Shown: piece after piece, positions 32,255 through 42,627 of the stretch | Numbering within the stretch: the first letter of the stretch is position 1 | Layout: every line of letters starts with the position of its first letter | Assembly (NCBI GenBank): GCA_030512335.1 | Contig: JAULSU010000003.1 | Span: 2,666,001-2,730,000 of the forward strand | Source: Immersiella caudata | Taxonomy: Eukaryota > Ascomycota > Sordariomycetes > Sordariales > Lasiosphaeriaceae | Length of the DNA stretch: 64,000 bases | Direction: 5' to 3' | Program-made: the position numbers and the translations under genes | The notes under the pieces: model-generated | What the model saw: the letters and a program-made list of their open reading frames with translations, nothing else | Database searches by the model: none | Told to the model about the DNA's origin: nothing

Positions 32255-33667
32255 TACAAAAGGTCGTTGGCTTGCGCCGATGGATGGGTTGTGTTGAGTA
32301 AGTAGAAAGACTCCCTCGCGGGCGGTTTGAGATGGTTGGATCAAGAACTTCCTGCCCGCCGCGTCCCCGTCGCGTCGCCCTGCCACTGCGCGGTTTCTGC
32401 CGGGCGGTGAGCCCTCAGAGTTAAAGAGCTTAGAGACGGCTAAGCCTGATTCGGAGGTGGGCTGCTCTCCATATTTGCGGGGTTCCACGCCAGAGGGCGT
32501 GAAAACGGGGCCACCGTCGTCATGTTTTCTTTCCCACGCCTTCACCTCATGGCTTGGAGCTTCCTAAAGCTTCTCGCGGCATCCGCAGCATCACTGCTAG
32601 GGGAGGGGCAAGGGAAGAAGGGATTGCTTTGATAGCTTTACACACAAAGATACCTCTCCCCCCCAAATGAAGGACTCCGACACATGGATTTGACAAACCT
32701 GCAGGCTGTGTCTCCTACGCGGCTGTGCGATGGCATTTCGCACAGGCTTTTACATCTGTTCCAGACTCTACTTTCTCCTGTCGCGCTCCAGGCGACCTGG
32801 CGGTCTCAGATCAGGGCAGCTGAACGAATCAAACGGCAGAGTCATAGATGCGTTGCTGTCATTGGATATGGGAAGCGGCCGGGAGTGTGGTATGAAAGCT
32901 AGCTTTCAGACGTGCCTTGGCTGCAGAAGAGATGCCTACAACATTGCATGAGATTGATTGCTCGTTCGATGACACACCACCACCATCGCATAATTTCGAT
33001 GTGCTTCTGTCTACAGAATCTGCTCCTAGCTTCGATGCAAGTTCCCACCAGCTGACAGGACGGAGAGCTGCCTGTTGACGGCCTCGGATGATCAATGTAG
33101 AAGCAAACAAACCCCATTGTAGCCCACAGTGCCTAGAACTGAAGTTGGGCCTGGCCTATTCCAATGCCAAAGAGAAGCTTAATCTTAGGCTGCATTGTTG
33201 TCACCCAAGCAACTCTTGAAACGGTCAAAGGGCGACCTGGATTAGCATGGGCATATATCTGGGGTGATGCACGGGGGGTGTCTTGAGAGGCGAATTCTCA
33301 TTCATCATGCCACATTCTCAAATCACAGAATATGGCCATTACCTGGATGGAGCTACTATCCTTGCAGGCCAGCTTCGCCCACATCAGATATCGGTTCGTT
33401 GTTCCGGAAAGCTGCCCATCTTTGCAGCTGTGGCTTCATCTAAGGTTTTAGAGGCGTGCGTCGCATCTTCCTTCCCCGCGTTTGCTCCAACACAGTCTCA
33501 GTGATCGCCATCTTACAAACCGCCAAAACCCAGCACCTTAACGACGCCTGATTGCATACAGGTCACCAACGACGTTTCCAACACCAGCAGCCTCCCACTC
33601 GCCCTCACGCACCTTTTACTTTTTGTCAAGAGAACTAGGGTGCCAGCGACAGCACCGCCCACCGACA
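32255..33667. promoter_or_regulatory. Divergent intergenic region POB3 / GFA gene
   Basis: About 1.4 kb between two divergent starts. It contains a frame that continues POB3 exon 1 upstream, which I treat as leader sequence, and no other supported gene. It should hold both promoters. Confidence 0.4.
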
Positions 33668-34390
33668 ATGACCATAGGCCGACCTCTCCGAGGTCGCTGC
33701 CTCTGTGGCAGAAATCGTTACATCATCGCGTTCCCGAAGAATAGCACGCAACTGCCCCAAGTGCTCTTCAACAACAATGGAGGCTCCCCACTTTCGGCCT
33801 ACCTTCGGGTGCCCTTGCAATTCTATTTCAGCACAACTCTTCCGCTATTTCCCGACGAGACAACATCGATGATATATAAAGTCTACCCCTCAGATCACGA
33901 GCAACGACGTTTCTGCGGTTTCTGCGGTACCCCCCTCAGCTACTGGTCCGAGGAGCCACGAAGCGAGGCGGACTATATCCAGCTCACCCTTGGCAGCTTG
34001 TTCCCGGAAGACCTTGCGGACCTCGAAGAGCTAGGCTTGCTGCCGGAACCTGAGTCCGACGGCGATGACGTCGAGTTGGAAGCAAAAGGCAAAGACCAGG
34101 ATACCAAGATGCTGAGCGGTGATGAAGATGATGGAGAGAGAAGCCTGGTTATTCGGGAGACGGTGGGCGGTTTGCCTTGGCTTGACACACTGACAGATGG
34201 AAGCCGCCTCGGAACGCTCCGCGCGGCCAAGGGGAGTCATACCAACCGTGGTGGAACGGTTCGTGTGGAGTGGGAAATCATGGAGTGGACGGAGGACGAT
34301 GTCCCGGGCACCGCAAGGAACGGAAAGAGAAAGCTAGGTGATCGAGATAGCGGTGCTGGCGTTGGAGACATGGGAGTTGTCCAGCAGTAA
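33668..34390 (+). CDS. GFA/CENP-V domain protein
   Basis: A single exon of 240 aa starting at the ATG at 33668 (MTIGRPLRGRCLCGRNRYII). The frame is open a little further upstream without an ATG. The N-terminal half carries the zinc-binding pattern of the GFA/CENP-V fold: GRCLCGRNRY near the start and CGFCGTPLSYW at about residues 80-90. The family includes glutathione-dependent formaldehyde-activating enzymes and many uncharacterised fungal zinc proteins. The second half is an acidic linker (ELEAKGKDQDTK, GDEDDGERS) followed by GGLPWLDTLTDGSRLG and a basic tail, and it is probably partly disordered. Substrate is unknown. The GFA call rests on the cysteine pattern. Confidence 0.75.
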   Translation: MTIGRPLRGRCLCGRNRYIIAFPKNSTQLPQVLFNNNGGSPLSAYLRVPLQFYFSTTLPLFPDETTSMIYKVYPSDHEQRRFCGFCGTPLSYWSEEPRSEADYIQLTLGSLFPEDLADLEELGLLPEPESDGDDVELEAKGKDQDTKMLSGDEDDGERSLVIRETVGGLPWLDTLTDGSRLGTLRAAKGSHTNRGGTVRVEWEIMEWTEDDVPGTARNGKRKLGDRDSGAGVGDMGVVQQ

Positions 34391-36719
34391 AAATGACAGC
34401 ATCGTCTAGCTCCGCGGCGAACACCATGCTCCTGTATAAAGTCCCGTCTCTGCAGGTAGAAGTGGCTGACGCCATACCAATCGCATGCTTGGGGATGGGA
34501 GGTAAAGTCGGAGGTTTCGTCGAAGAACTGGACGAATCGCGTTAGCCCCAAGGGCTCGGAACCTTCCTCGCGATTGGAAAGCTTTCACTCATGTCAAGTG
34601 ACAGGTGGGGGAATCAAAAGGCTGCAGGCGGGGGGGGGTTTTTTTTTGCAAGGGTTCTTGGCGTCCAGCAGACTGGTAAAAGGGAAACTTGGTGGTGGGA
34701 TGATATCGCATGGCCAGGGCCGGAATAATACCAAGGTTGGAAGATTGCGCGCCTGAAATTGAGGTCCATTTCTGTCAACGTTGGCCTCCACGTGCTGGAA
34801 AAACACGTGGTCGGTATTAGCAAGATGCAATCCTGGGTTTCCCGATCTTGATCGATTGCGGCGGCGAAGAGGAAGGCGTGGTGGCAGTGGCGTATGTTTG
34901 AGCTGATCTGGCATGAAATTGCACGCCCTTCGATAGTAGACGCAACGATTGGGGCTGGTGAGACGCACAACGCAATGGCGCCCCTGAGATCAGCTTTCGT
35001 TGCCACGGACACGAGAAGCGCCGCTGGTGGCCGCTGAGATGATTTGAGGATTATTGGAGAGCGGGATTGCGTCCCAAGCTTACTGTTGCATTGCCTGCCC
35101 GGCCACAAGTTGGGAGCAGTTTCCTGCGGGAAAAGTCTCCTGCCGAAGCTTCGACGGGACTGAGGTGCACCGCCCTCCCGTCTGTTCCGTGGTGGCACCT
35201 CGCCTCGGCCAGCCGGCAAGCGGCGGGACATCGGGGGCTTCTGATCGTCAGCCGACAATCAGCCTTTCACCTTGCCAATTCCCCGGCTCGCCGTGAGTCG
35301 CCAGGTCTTCCGAAGTTTACCCATCGGCACGGCGTAGAGGGAAGCAGAGCCGCCTGGGTGCATCACCATGCGTCTTGTCCCCCTGTGAGAACGTGTGGAT
35401 CGCCACAACTGACTCGCTATTCATTCATGCGGCTTTTCTCTCTTCTGTCGGTCCTCTTGCCATGGTGAGGGAGGAATCCTCATCTCGCCGTGCAGCACGG
35501 CAGCCGAGGGAGATCACGCAAGACTAGAAGACGCAGGCCAGCGCAGCCAAAGGCCTTTCGATGGCCGGATGGCCCCCTGCGCGATGAGCTCGCCAAAGAC
35601 GGCCCATTCTCGGCAGCGGGCAACGACCCACCGTTGCTGTACGACCCAGACACGGAACATGATGCTGTGTCCTCCATCGCGCGATGGTTTCCCCGAAGTT
35701 CTCCCAGCAGGCGACCAGAAATGATCCTCTGCGGGCCGCGCATCCGGTATCCAGGCCCTCGACCCCTTCTCGGCTTTCTGTGAGTGAGCGGAAAGTGGAG
35801 AAGGTTGAGGAGATTAGGAAATTCAGGTGAGGGCACCTGACGGGGGCGTTGAGTGACTTGTTTATTCCACCACACACTGATAACGTGCGGAGGGTGCGAG
35901 GGGTTGGTGTGCGGGAGGAGGCAGATAAATTTTGCTAGCAAAGTCAGGCTTCGGTGCAGCCCATGCGGAGAATTAAGCACGGCGCAGCGGATCCAGGCAG
36001 CTTCTTCTGCACCCATCCCCGAATTCCAAAATCGAAACGGAATTACACCAAAGCGCGATCGAGGTTGCGAGCAATCGAGGTACGAGGGGCTCCTTGGGTG
36101 GTAGATGGGTGGATAGGGCGCTCCGCTTCCGTGGATTCACCCTAGGGACGCAGGGTTACATGCGGTACGCGGTTCGCGGTACGGCAGGGAACGGTCGACA
36201 TTCGACGTCCAACGAAACAATGCACCGCGCATCCAGCGCAGACCCTTACCAATGCTCGCATGCTCCATACTACCCCACGGTGGGGGTTGGTGCTCCCCTG
36301 CTGCTCCCTCATCCCACCTCCCGTGCTCCCCTCCGCGCACTCGACCACGTCCCCTGTCCCGGGCAAGCGCGCACACGGCTTGGAGACCTGCCCGCAGCCC
36401 ATCCCATCAGGCTATGCCTAGCTTTTCTCGGTGTCGACGGTCCGAAACACGGGAGAATGGGGAATAATGGCATGAAACTGAGGCCACGGCCCATCTATAA
36501 GATGGCACTGCGCCCCGACCTCGTCGCCCCGACAGCTGCTGGTCTCCGATCTCTTGTTGCTTAAGAATCAACAGCCTCCCCCCGCCCTCTCTCGCCTCTC
36601 CTGTCCCTCGAAGCAAGCACGCCAGGACTCCGCTGCAACTGCCATTCCACGAGAGCCAGAACCCCTCGTCTATTTTCCCGGAACCGCAGGCAGGCCGACG
36701 CCAGCGCCTCAACGTAACC
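34391..36719. other. 2.3-kb intergenic region upstream of the GH1 gene
   Basis: No supported gene. Features are a G-run directly followed by a T-run at about 34629-34648, and a short inverted repeat of two CACGTG boxes (CCACGTG at 34788-34794, CACGTGG at 34804-34810). Short frames on both strands overlap and lack family resemblance. Confidence 0.45.
36496..36501 (+). promoter_or_regulatory. TATA-like box of the GH1 gene
   Basis: TATAAG about 220 bp upstream of the GH1 ATG, followed by pyrimidine-rich sequence. Assignment is by position only. Confidence 0.3.
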
Positions 36720-38259
36720 ATGTCTCTCCCTAAGGACTTCTACTGGGGCTTTGCCACCGCCGCGTGAGTTCTAGGCTGGCGGAGTCGACCTTTGGTTTCC
36801 TTGCTGACCCCCGAGCTAGATATCAAATCGAGGGATCCGTCGAGGAGGACGGCCGTGGCCCGTCTATCTGGGACACTTTCAGTGCCATCCCTGGCAAGAT
36901 TGCGGACGGCAGCTCCGGTGCCGTTGCTTGCGACTCGTACAAGAGGACCCATGAGGATATCGAGCTTCTCAAGTCGTTGGGCGCCAACTCGTACCGCTTC
37001 TCCATCGCGTGGTCGCGTATCATTCCCCTCGGCGGCCGCAACGACCCCATAAATCAGAAGGGCATTGACCACTACGTCAAGTTTGTTGACGACCTCCTCG
37101 AGGCTGGCATCACTCCCTTCATTACCCTGTTCCACTGGGATCTTCCCGATGCCTTGGACAAGCGCTACGGCGGTCTCCTGAACAGGGAGGAGCTCCCGCT
37201 CGACTTTGAGAACTACGCCCGCGTCATGTTCAAGGCTATCCCCAAGTGCAAGCACTGGATCACTTTTAACGAGCCCTTCTGCTCGGCCATCCTCGGCTAC
37301 AACAGCGGCTACTTCGCTCCTGGTCATACCTCGGACCGCAGCAGGTCGGTGGTCGGTGACAGCGCGCGCGAGCCGTGGATTGCTGGCCACAACATGCTGG
37401 TCGCACACGGCCGCGCCGTCAAGGTGTACCGCGAGGAGTTCAAGCCTACCAACGGCGGCGAGATTGGCATCACCCTGAACGGTGACGCCACCTATCCCTG
37501 GGACCCCTCGGACCCGGCCGATGTCGAGGCTTGCGACCGCAAGATCGAGTTTGCTATCAGCTGGTTCGCCGACCCCATCTACTTCGGCCACTACCCCGAG
37601 TCGATGCGTAAGCAGCTCGGCGACCGGCTTCCCACCTTCACCGACGAGGAGGTTGCGCTTGTCAAGGGATCAAACGATTTTTACGGCATGAACCACTACA
37701 CTGCCAACTACGTTAAGCACAAGACTGGCGAGCCCCCTGAGGATGACTTCCTCGGCAACCTGGAGCTTCTCTTCTACAGCAAGGCCGGCGACTGCATTGG
37801 CCCGGAGACCCAATCTTTCTGGCTCCGGCCGCACGCCCAGGGCTTTCGTGACCTGCTCAACTGGCTGAGCAAGCGTTACGGCCGCCCCAAGATCTACGTC
37901 ACTGAGAACGGCACCTCGCTCAAGGGCGAGAACGATCTTCCTCTCGAGGAGATTCTCAACGACGATTTCCGCGTCAAGTACTTCCACGACTACGTCCACG
38001 CCATGGCCAAGGCCGTCGAGGAGGACGGCGTTGACGTTCGTGGCTACCTGGCATGGGTAAGATTCCTCCCTTTGCAACTTAATGAGATAGCTTTCTGACA
38101 TTTTAACAGTCTCTTCTCGACAACTATGAGTGGGCCGAGGGTTTCGAGACCCGTTTTGGCGTGACCTTTGTCGACTATGTGAACAACCAGAAGCGATACC
38201 CCAAGAAGAGCGCGAAGAGCATGAAGGCTCTCTTCGACAGCTTGATCAAGAAGGACTAG
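36720..38259 (+). CDS. Intracellular beta-glucosidase, GH1
   Basis: Three exons, 36720-36763, 36820-38056 and 38110-38259, give 476 aa. The first junction (56-nt intron, acceptor GCTAG) gives FYWGFATAAYQIEGSVEEDG, the GH1 N-terminal signature. The acid/base Glu lies in WITFNEPFCSA and the nucleophile in YVTENGTSL, so both catalytic carboxylates are present. The last exon supplies LLDNYEWAEGFETRFG, the usual aglycone/glycone site motif. There is no signal peptide, so the enzyme is expected in the cytosol, hydrolysing cellobiose or other beta-glucosides taken up by transporters, and it may form inducers by transglycosylation as known for fungal GH1 enzymes. Length fits the family. Confidence 0.93.
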
Positions 38260-38562
38260 AGAGGCGATGTTGTACGATTGGGTGTGGCTGGATGAGAAGA
38301 GCATATTTTTCGAGTTTTAGCATGCTGTGTTGTTGATGACTGTCATGAGCTCAAAGGGGAAGCGGCCATAGGCCCGTGCATTCAGGGGCGTGTTTACACG
38401 CAGCCCCAGCCCCGATTCCAAATCGCGCCCACAAGGTGCTTGTTCTGATCCACAAGGTGTTTTCTCGTTGAGGTGATGTCAAGTGTGAATTCTATACCCC
38501 AGCGCTTAATAATATCACAAGCGTCCTACGGATGACAATACTTTACAGTAACTGTCTCCTCT

Positions 38563-41500
38563 TCACCCCTTCTTGTCCCTACCCCTATCTAACTCCTCCT
38601 CACTCACCCACCGCTCAAGCCACTCCTTCAAATCAACATGAATCCTAATACCCTTATTCGCCATCGTTTCATACAATCCCCTCAATTCTGCACTTTTCAT
38701 TTCTCTCGCCAACGTCCCGAACGCCTCCATGTATACGTCCTTCGACATCGGACATGCCCCCAACGCACGGTAAAATACCCCCTTGGCCATACCGCGTAAT
38801 TCCTTCCGCGAGACACAAAACCTTACATAGCGAATCCACATGTCGGTGTTTCCTCTGCATGCGACACTATCGAGTGCGTCTTCAAATGCTGCGCGGGTGG
38901 AATGCGCTGTGCCGGTCCGTGCTTCGTGGGCGACGGCAAAGCGCCGGGTGGAGAGGGAGTCGTGGGGGGGCCGGAGGGAGTGCGATGTGAGAGTGGCGCG
39001 TACGGGGTCGTCGATGCGGATAGTGGATTGGAATAAGGCGAAAAGGGTGAGGAATAGGGTGTTTTGCGGGAAGTGGCGGACGAAATGGAGGAGTTGGTCG
39101 CGAATGTAGGACGGCCGGTAGGGGCCATGGGTTGTGTGGTGGTAAAGAAGCCGGGCAGTGGTTTGGAGAAGGCGTTCGTGGTGGAGAGAGTTGGCGAGCT
39201 TGTGGGTAGTGAGTTCGGCTGAGAAGCTATGAATGCTAGAGAGGGCGGCCGTAATGTTGCCTTGGGTTTCGGAGGTGGCTTCTGAGGAGACTTCAGCGCT
39301 GAGGTAGTCGAGAAGTGCGAGGCTTTCGGCATGATGGATGGCGGTTTCGAGGTCCTGGGAAGAGAGTGCGTAGTCTCTGGTGTTGGAGAAGTGGGCTCGG
39401 GCTTTCAATATGATTGGGGGGGCTGTCGGGGATGTTCCAAGGCTCCGGTCTACCGACAAGCACAGACGACTGAGGGCGGTTTGTTTCTCGTTGACCTCTA
39501 GATGGATCCACGCCCAGGTATTGAAAAGTATTTGTCTCGCGGTTGGCTGTGGTGGTTCCTGGTTGGTTGCCGCGGAAAGAACCTTTTCAGAAATCTCGAG
39601 ATTACCATTGGCGTGTTCGATCAGCGCATAAGCACTGTACAACCTCAAGCTCGAGGAGTACTTGAGCAGACCTTTTGCTATCTTTCTTGCGCTTCCTGTC
39701 TCGTTTACCCATGCCGCGGCGAGATAATACTCGGATAGCTGCTCCTGCCCGCAGCCCTTCACCAGTTGCTTCAGGGTTCCGAGAACCCAGGAATTCTGGA
39801 TCTGTGGCTGACCCATACGGCGCCAGTTGTCAAGATACCGAAACCACGCTAGCCGAGGAAAGAGCACGTCCTGGCAGAGTGCCAAACTGCCGCCCTGGTG
39901 TCTGAATTGTGGTACTTTGGTGGATTCGTCGACGCCATCCACGGCTCTGCCGCTGAGGTCAATCTCAAAGGCTTCACTTCGTCCAGCCACAAAGGGGTCG
40001 TTCCGCGCATCATCGATCAGCCCAGAGGAGAGCCGAGCAGTGGGCAATCGACAGAACAAAAGGAACGCGTCCAAAAGTTGAGGACCAACCCGACTCAAGG
40101 CCTTTGTCGGGAACCAAACTGGGAAATCTTTGATGTCAGAGAACATGACAACCCTGAATGGATCAGCTTCGGTTCCCTCATCCAAAGTCCGGGCTGGGGC
40201 ATGTGATTCGGCAGCCTTCTGGAGCTCCACAGATGCCCATGCCTTGAACCTGTCTCTTGTAGTTTGGGGCTCGAAGGGCCTTGCTGGCTTTGGGTCGGGC
40301 GGGTCAGCCATGCCTCCCAAATCTCCAAAGTGCCGCCAGCCCTTGGCACCCTCCTCACCCATCCTCGGGATCTCGCTTTCCCAGAAGTCGGAAAATGAAG
40401 AGAGGGCAGCATCCTCCCCTGCTTCAAAAAGATCACACGGTCGGCAGAATGTCATCTCCAGCTCCGCCTGCCATGCGGCTGCCGCCAGCTCTGTGTATCC
40501 AGAATCATAAAGAAACCGAGTGAGCCTGAGAAATACGTAAGTGAGTTGGCTACATAACTCACTTATTTTCTCTTCTTCAGCGCTCAGAATTGTCTCTTGA
40601 AGCTTTTTTCTCAGAAGCCGTAACCTTTCAGTTAGGGACATCTTCAAATCTTCGAAACCGCAGGTGGTTACCTGCGAAACTTCGAAGTTAAGACGTTCCC
40701 GCCAAAGTGCGAAGCTATCGCCATACTTCCGCGCTTCTTGCCATCTCTTTGCTTGAGTTTTTGGATCCCAGGCTCGTGTGCCCTCCCGTAGCAAGCCCAA
40801 TAAAAGACGATCCCTGTCCTGGGGCTTTGAAGCATGAGCCAAGGCTTCTTCGTAAAGAGACAGCTTGAGTTCAGCTAGCCCTTTGGCTTCGTCGGCGGTA
40901 GAATTGGCAGGAGTGGATCGGTTCTCCCGAAAGAGTGCATCTTGGAGCTCGACGAGCTGAATCCACGAGTCGGTATCTTCAGGGTGGGTTTTGACTTGGC
41001 GGGAGAGCTGGAGAGATTGTTTCTTCGTTGTGGACATCTTAGTATCGGCATCTTCGTCGGGCGATGATGCAACATCGCTGTCTGACCCGGAGTCACTTGT
41101 ATCTTCATTGGAATTTTGATGAATATTTCTGTAGTCTGGAAGCGAGTTTGGCTCATCTTCGCCACGCTTTCGTTTCCTCGAGGGTCCCAGTGGGATGAAG
41201 TCCTCCAATGCGATCGGTTGTGCCGTGGTGGACTTTGATGATGCTAGGAACTTGTCGGGTTTACTTGAGTTGGCTACCGCAATGGCAGAGAGTGCTTTCT
41301 TGTCGCGGAAGACGGACCCAGCATCGCGATGGTGATTCCTTATGGTAAACTTCGTGTAGGGCCCATCATGGTGGATCTCGATGAGACCGCCGTCGGCGCC
41401 CATGAGTCTTCCGGCACCGAAACGGCGGTAAGACGGCACTTTGCCGCGGTCGTTGGAACCATACCTTAGGATCAGAGGATCACCGCGCTTGTCGAAATAG

Positions 41501-41802
41501 TAAATTTTGTTGCTGGATCCAGCGGCTGCGACCTTAGCCTCATCGTGTCGAGCCTCTCCGTTCCTATCCCCGCTGCGCTCATGGCGGTGACGGCGGTCTC
41601 TATCACGTATTGGTTCCTGCTCTCGGCGGCTCTCGTGCTGGCGATGGGGTCTTCGTGGGGTGCGTTCTTCATGCTCCTCCGACTGTTTCCTGGGTTTAGG
41701 CTCAAGCTCCGCATCTGCTGGTTTCGGCTTGAAAGATGCGAACTTTGGCACTGGTCGTCTCTTTTCCGCGTCCCGCGAAGACATGACTACCGCGCTCTCC
41801 AA
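38563..41802 (-). CDS. NRDE-2 family protein
   Basis: An uninterrupted frame of 1079 aa, with a second ATG six codons in (MSSRDAEKRRPVPKF). The basic N-terminus is followed by IYYFDKRGDPLILRYGSNDR and YRRFGAGRLMG, the short conserved region that in other species contacts the Mtr4 RNA helicase. A Ser/Asp-rich linker follows, then a long helical HAT/TPR-like array that begins at HPEDTDSWIQLVELQDALF, typical of the NRDE-2 domain. Known members act in the nucleus in small-RNA silencing, intron retention control and exosome regulation. It is convergent with the GH1 gene (303 bp between stops) and divergent from the CLC gene. Confidence 0.85.
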   Translation of the reverse strand: MESAVVMSSRDAEKRRPVPKFASFKPKPADAELEPKPRKQSEEHEERTPRRPHRQHESRREQEPIRDRDRRHRHERSGDRNGEARHDEAKVAAAGSSNKIYYFDKRGDPLILRYGSNDRGKVPSYRRFGAGRLMGADGGLIEIHHDGPYTKFTIRNHHRDAGSVFRDKKALSAIAVANSSKPDKFLASSKSTTAQPIALEDFIPLGPSRKRKRGEDEPNSLPDYRNIHQNSNEDTSDSGSDSDVASSPDEDADTKMSTTKKQSLQLSRQVKTHPEDTDSWIQLVELQDALFRENRSTPANSTADEAKGLAELKLSLYEEALAHASKPQDRDRLLLGLLREGTRAWDPKTQAKRWQEARKYGDSFALWRERLNFEVSQVTTCGFEDLKMSLTERLRLLRKKLQETILSAEEEKISELCSQLTYVFLRLTRFLYDSGYTELAAAAWQAELEMTFCRPCDLFEAGEDAALSSFSDFWESEIPRMGEEGAKGWRHFGDLGGMADPPDPKPARPFEPQTTRDRFKAWASVELQKAAESHAPARTLDEGTEADPFRVVMFSDIKDFPVWFPTKALSRVGPQLLDAFLLFCRLPTARLSSGLIDDARNDPFVAGRSEAFEIDLSGRAVDGVDESTKVPQFRHQGGSLALCQDVLFPRLAWFRYLDNWRRMGQPQIQNSWVLGTLKQLVKGCGQEQLSEYYLAAAWVNETGSARKIAKGLLKYSSSLRLYSAYALIEHANGNLEISEKVLSAATNQEPPQPTARQILFNTWAWIHLEVNEKQTALSRLCLSVDRSLGTSPTAPPIILKARAHFSNTRDYALSSQDLETAIHHAESLALLDYLSAEVSSEATSETQGNITAALSSIHSFSAELTTHKLANSLHHERLLQTTARLLYHHTTHGPYRPSYIRDQLLHFVRHFPQNTLFLTLFALFQSTIRIDDPVRATLTSHSLRPPHDSLSTRRFAVAHEARTGTAHSTRAAFEDALDSVACRGNTDMWIRYVRFCVSRKELRGMAKGVFYRALGACPMSKDVYMEAFGTLAREMKSAELRGLYETMANKGIRIHVDLKEWLERWVSEEELDRGRDKKG

Positions 41803-42627
41803 CTATTCCCCGGCTGCCGTCAATTACTCTCGCACCAGCTTCCCCAGGTTTTCATCGTGTGGGGTGCACTCTGGATCGTCAAAACGACTGTGCGCCAAGA
41901 CCCGACCCGATTATCGCGTTGCAGGTCAAGGATCTGATTGCCGCGAGTTACAGCGCACCCGGCGCCACCCCGCAACAACGCCCGCCCCAATTGGCGCTTG
42001 TTTTGGGTGCCGTCCCACCATGACACAATAGCGTTCGACACACCAGCCGGCCCGGCTTCCGGCGAGTCCACGATGCTCCCTCGCTTCTGTGCACACAAAG
42101 CTCAAGTCAAAACGAGAAATCCTGCACGAGTCGTCAAGCCTCGCCAAGCGAGCTGTCAGATGCGTCTTGATCGAGATTCATTTGCTAGAGTTGTAGAGCA
42201 GGTTGGGCGGGGCCATCTGACTTGCTGCTCCTCCCAAAAGCGCGCCTGACACTCGCCTCACGTGTTTGGGGAATGCGCCCAGCATGAGCCACTTTCAGGT
42301 TCCCACTCGCCAAGGGATAACTTCATCAGACCAGCTTCCCTTGGCCGTGGAACACAGGAAACCGCTGCTTCTTTGTATTTGCACACTTTTCGTCTTGCTT
42401 TCCCCTGCGAGTTTGGTAGCAGAACCCGCCTTCCATGGGGCTGCTGGGTGCTACGACGCGCCATTCCATTTTGTTGATCCGCACTCTCTGCCGATAGCTT
42501 CCATGTTTATTACCTGCTAGATTGGTGATAGAACTCCCCACCGCCGCTACCGTCAACTTTGCGACCGGCCTGTGTTTACCTTCTCTCGTTTCTTCGCTTG
42601 CTATTTCTTGCAATCTCAACTCCCAAC
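41803..42627. promoter_or_regulatory. Divergent promoter region NRDE-2 / CLC
   Basis: About 0.8 kb between two divergent starts with no supported gene. It should hold both promoters and leaders. Confidence 0.4.

Noticed and set aside
32240..32545. 101-codon minus-strand frame continuing upstream of POB3
   Set aside because: Only the final MAA plus two bases are used; the conserved Pob3 N-terminus starts at that ATG.
36740..37591. 283-codon minus-strand frame
   Set aside because: Antisense to the GH1 catalytic exon, whose motifs are unambiguous.
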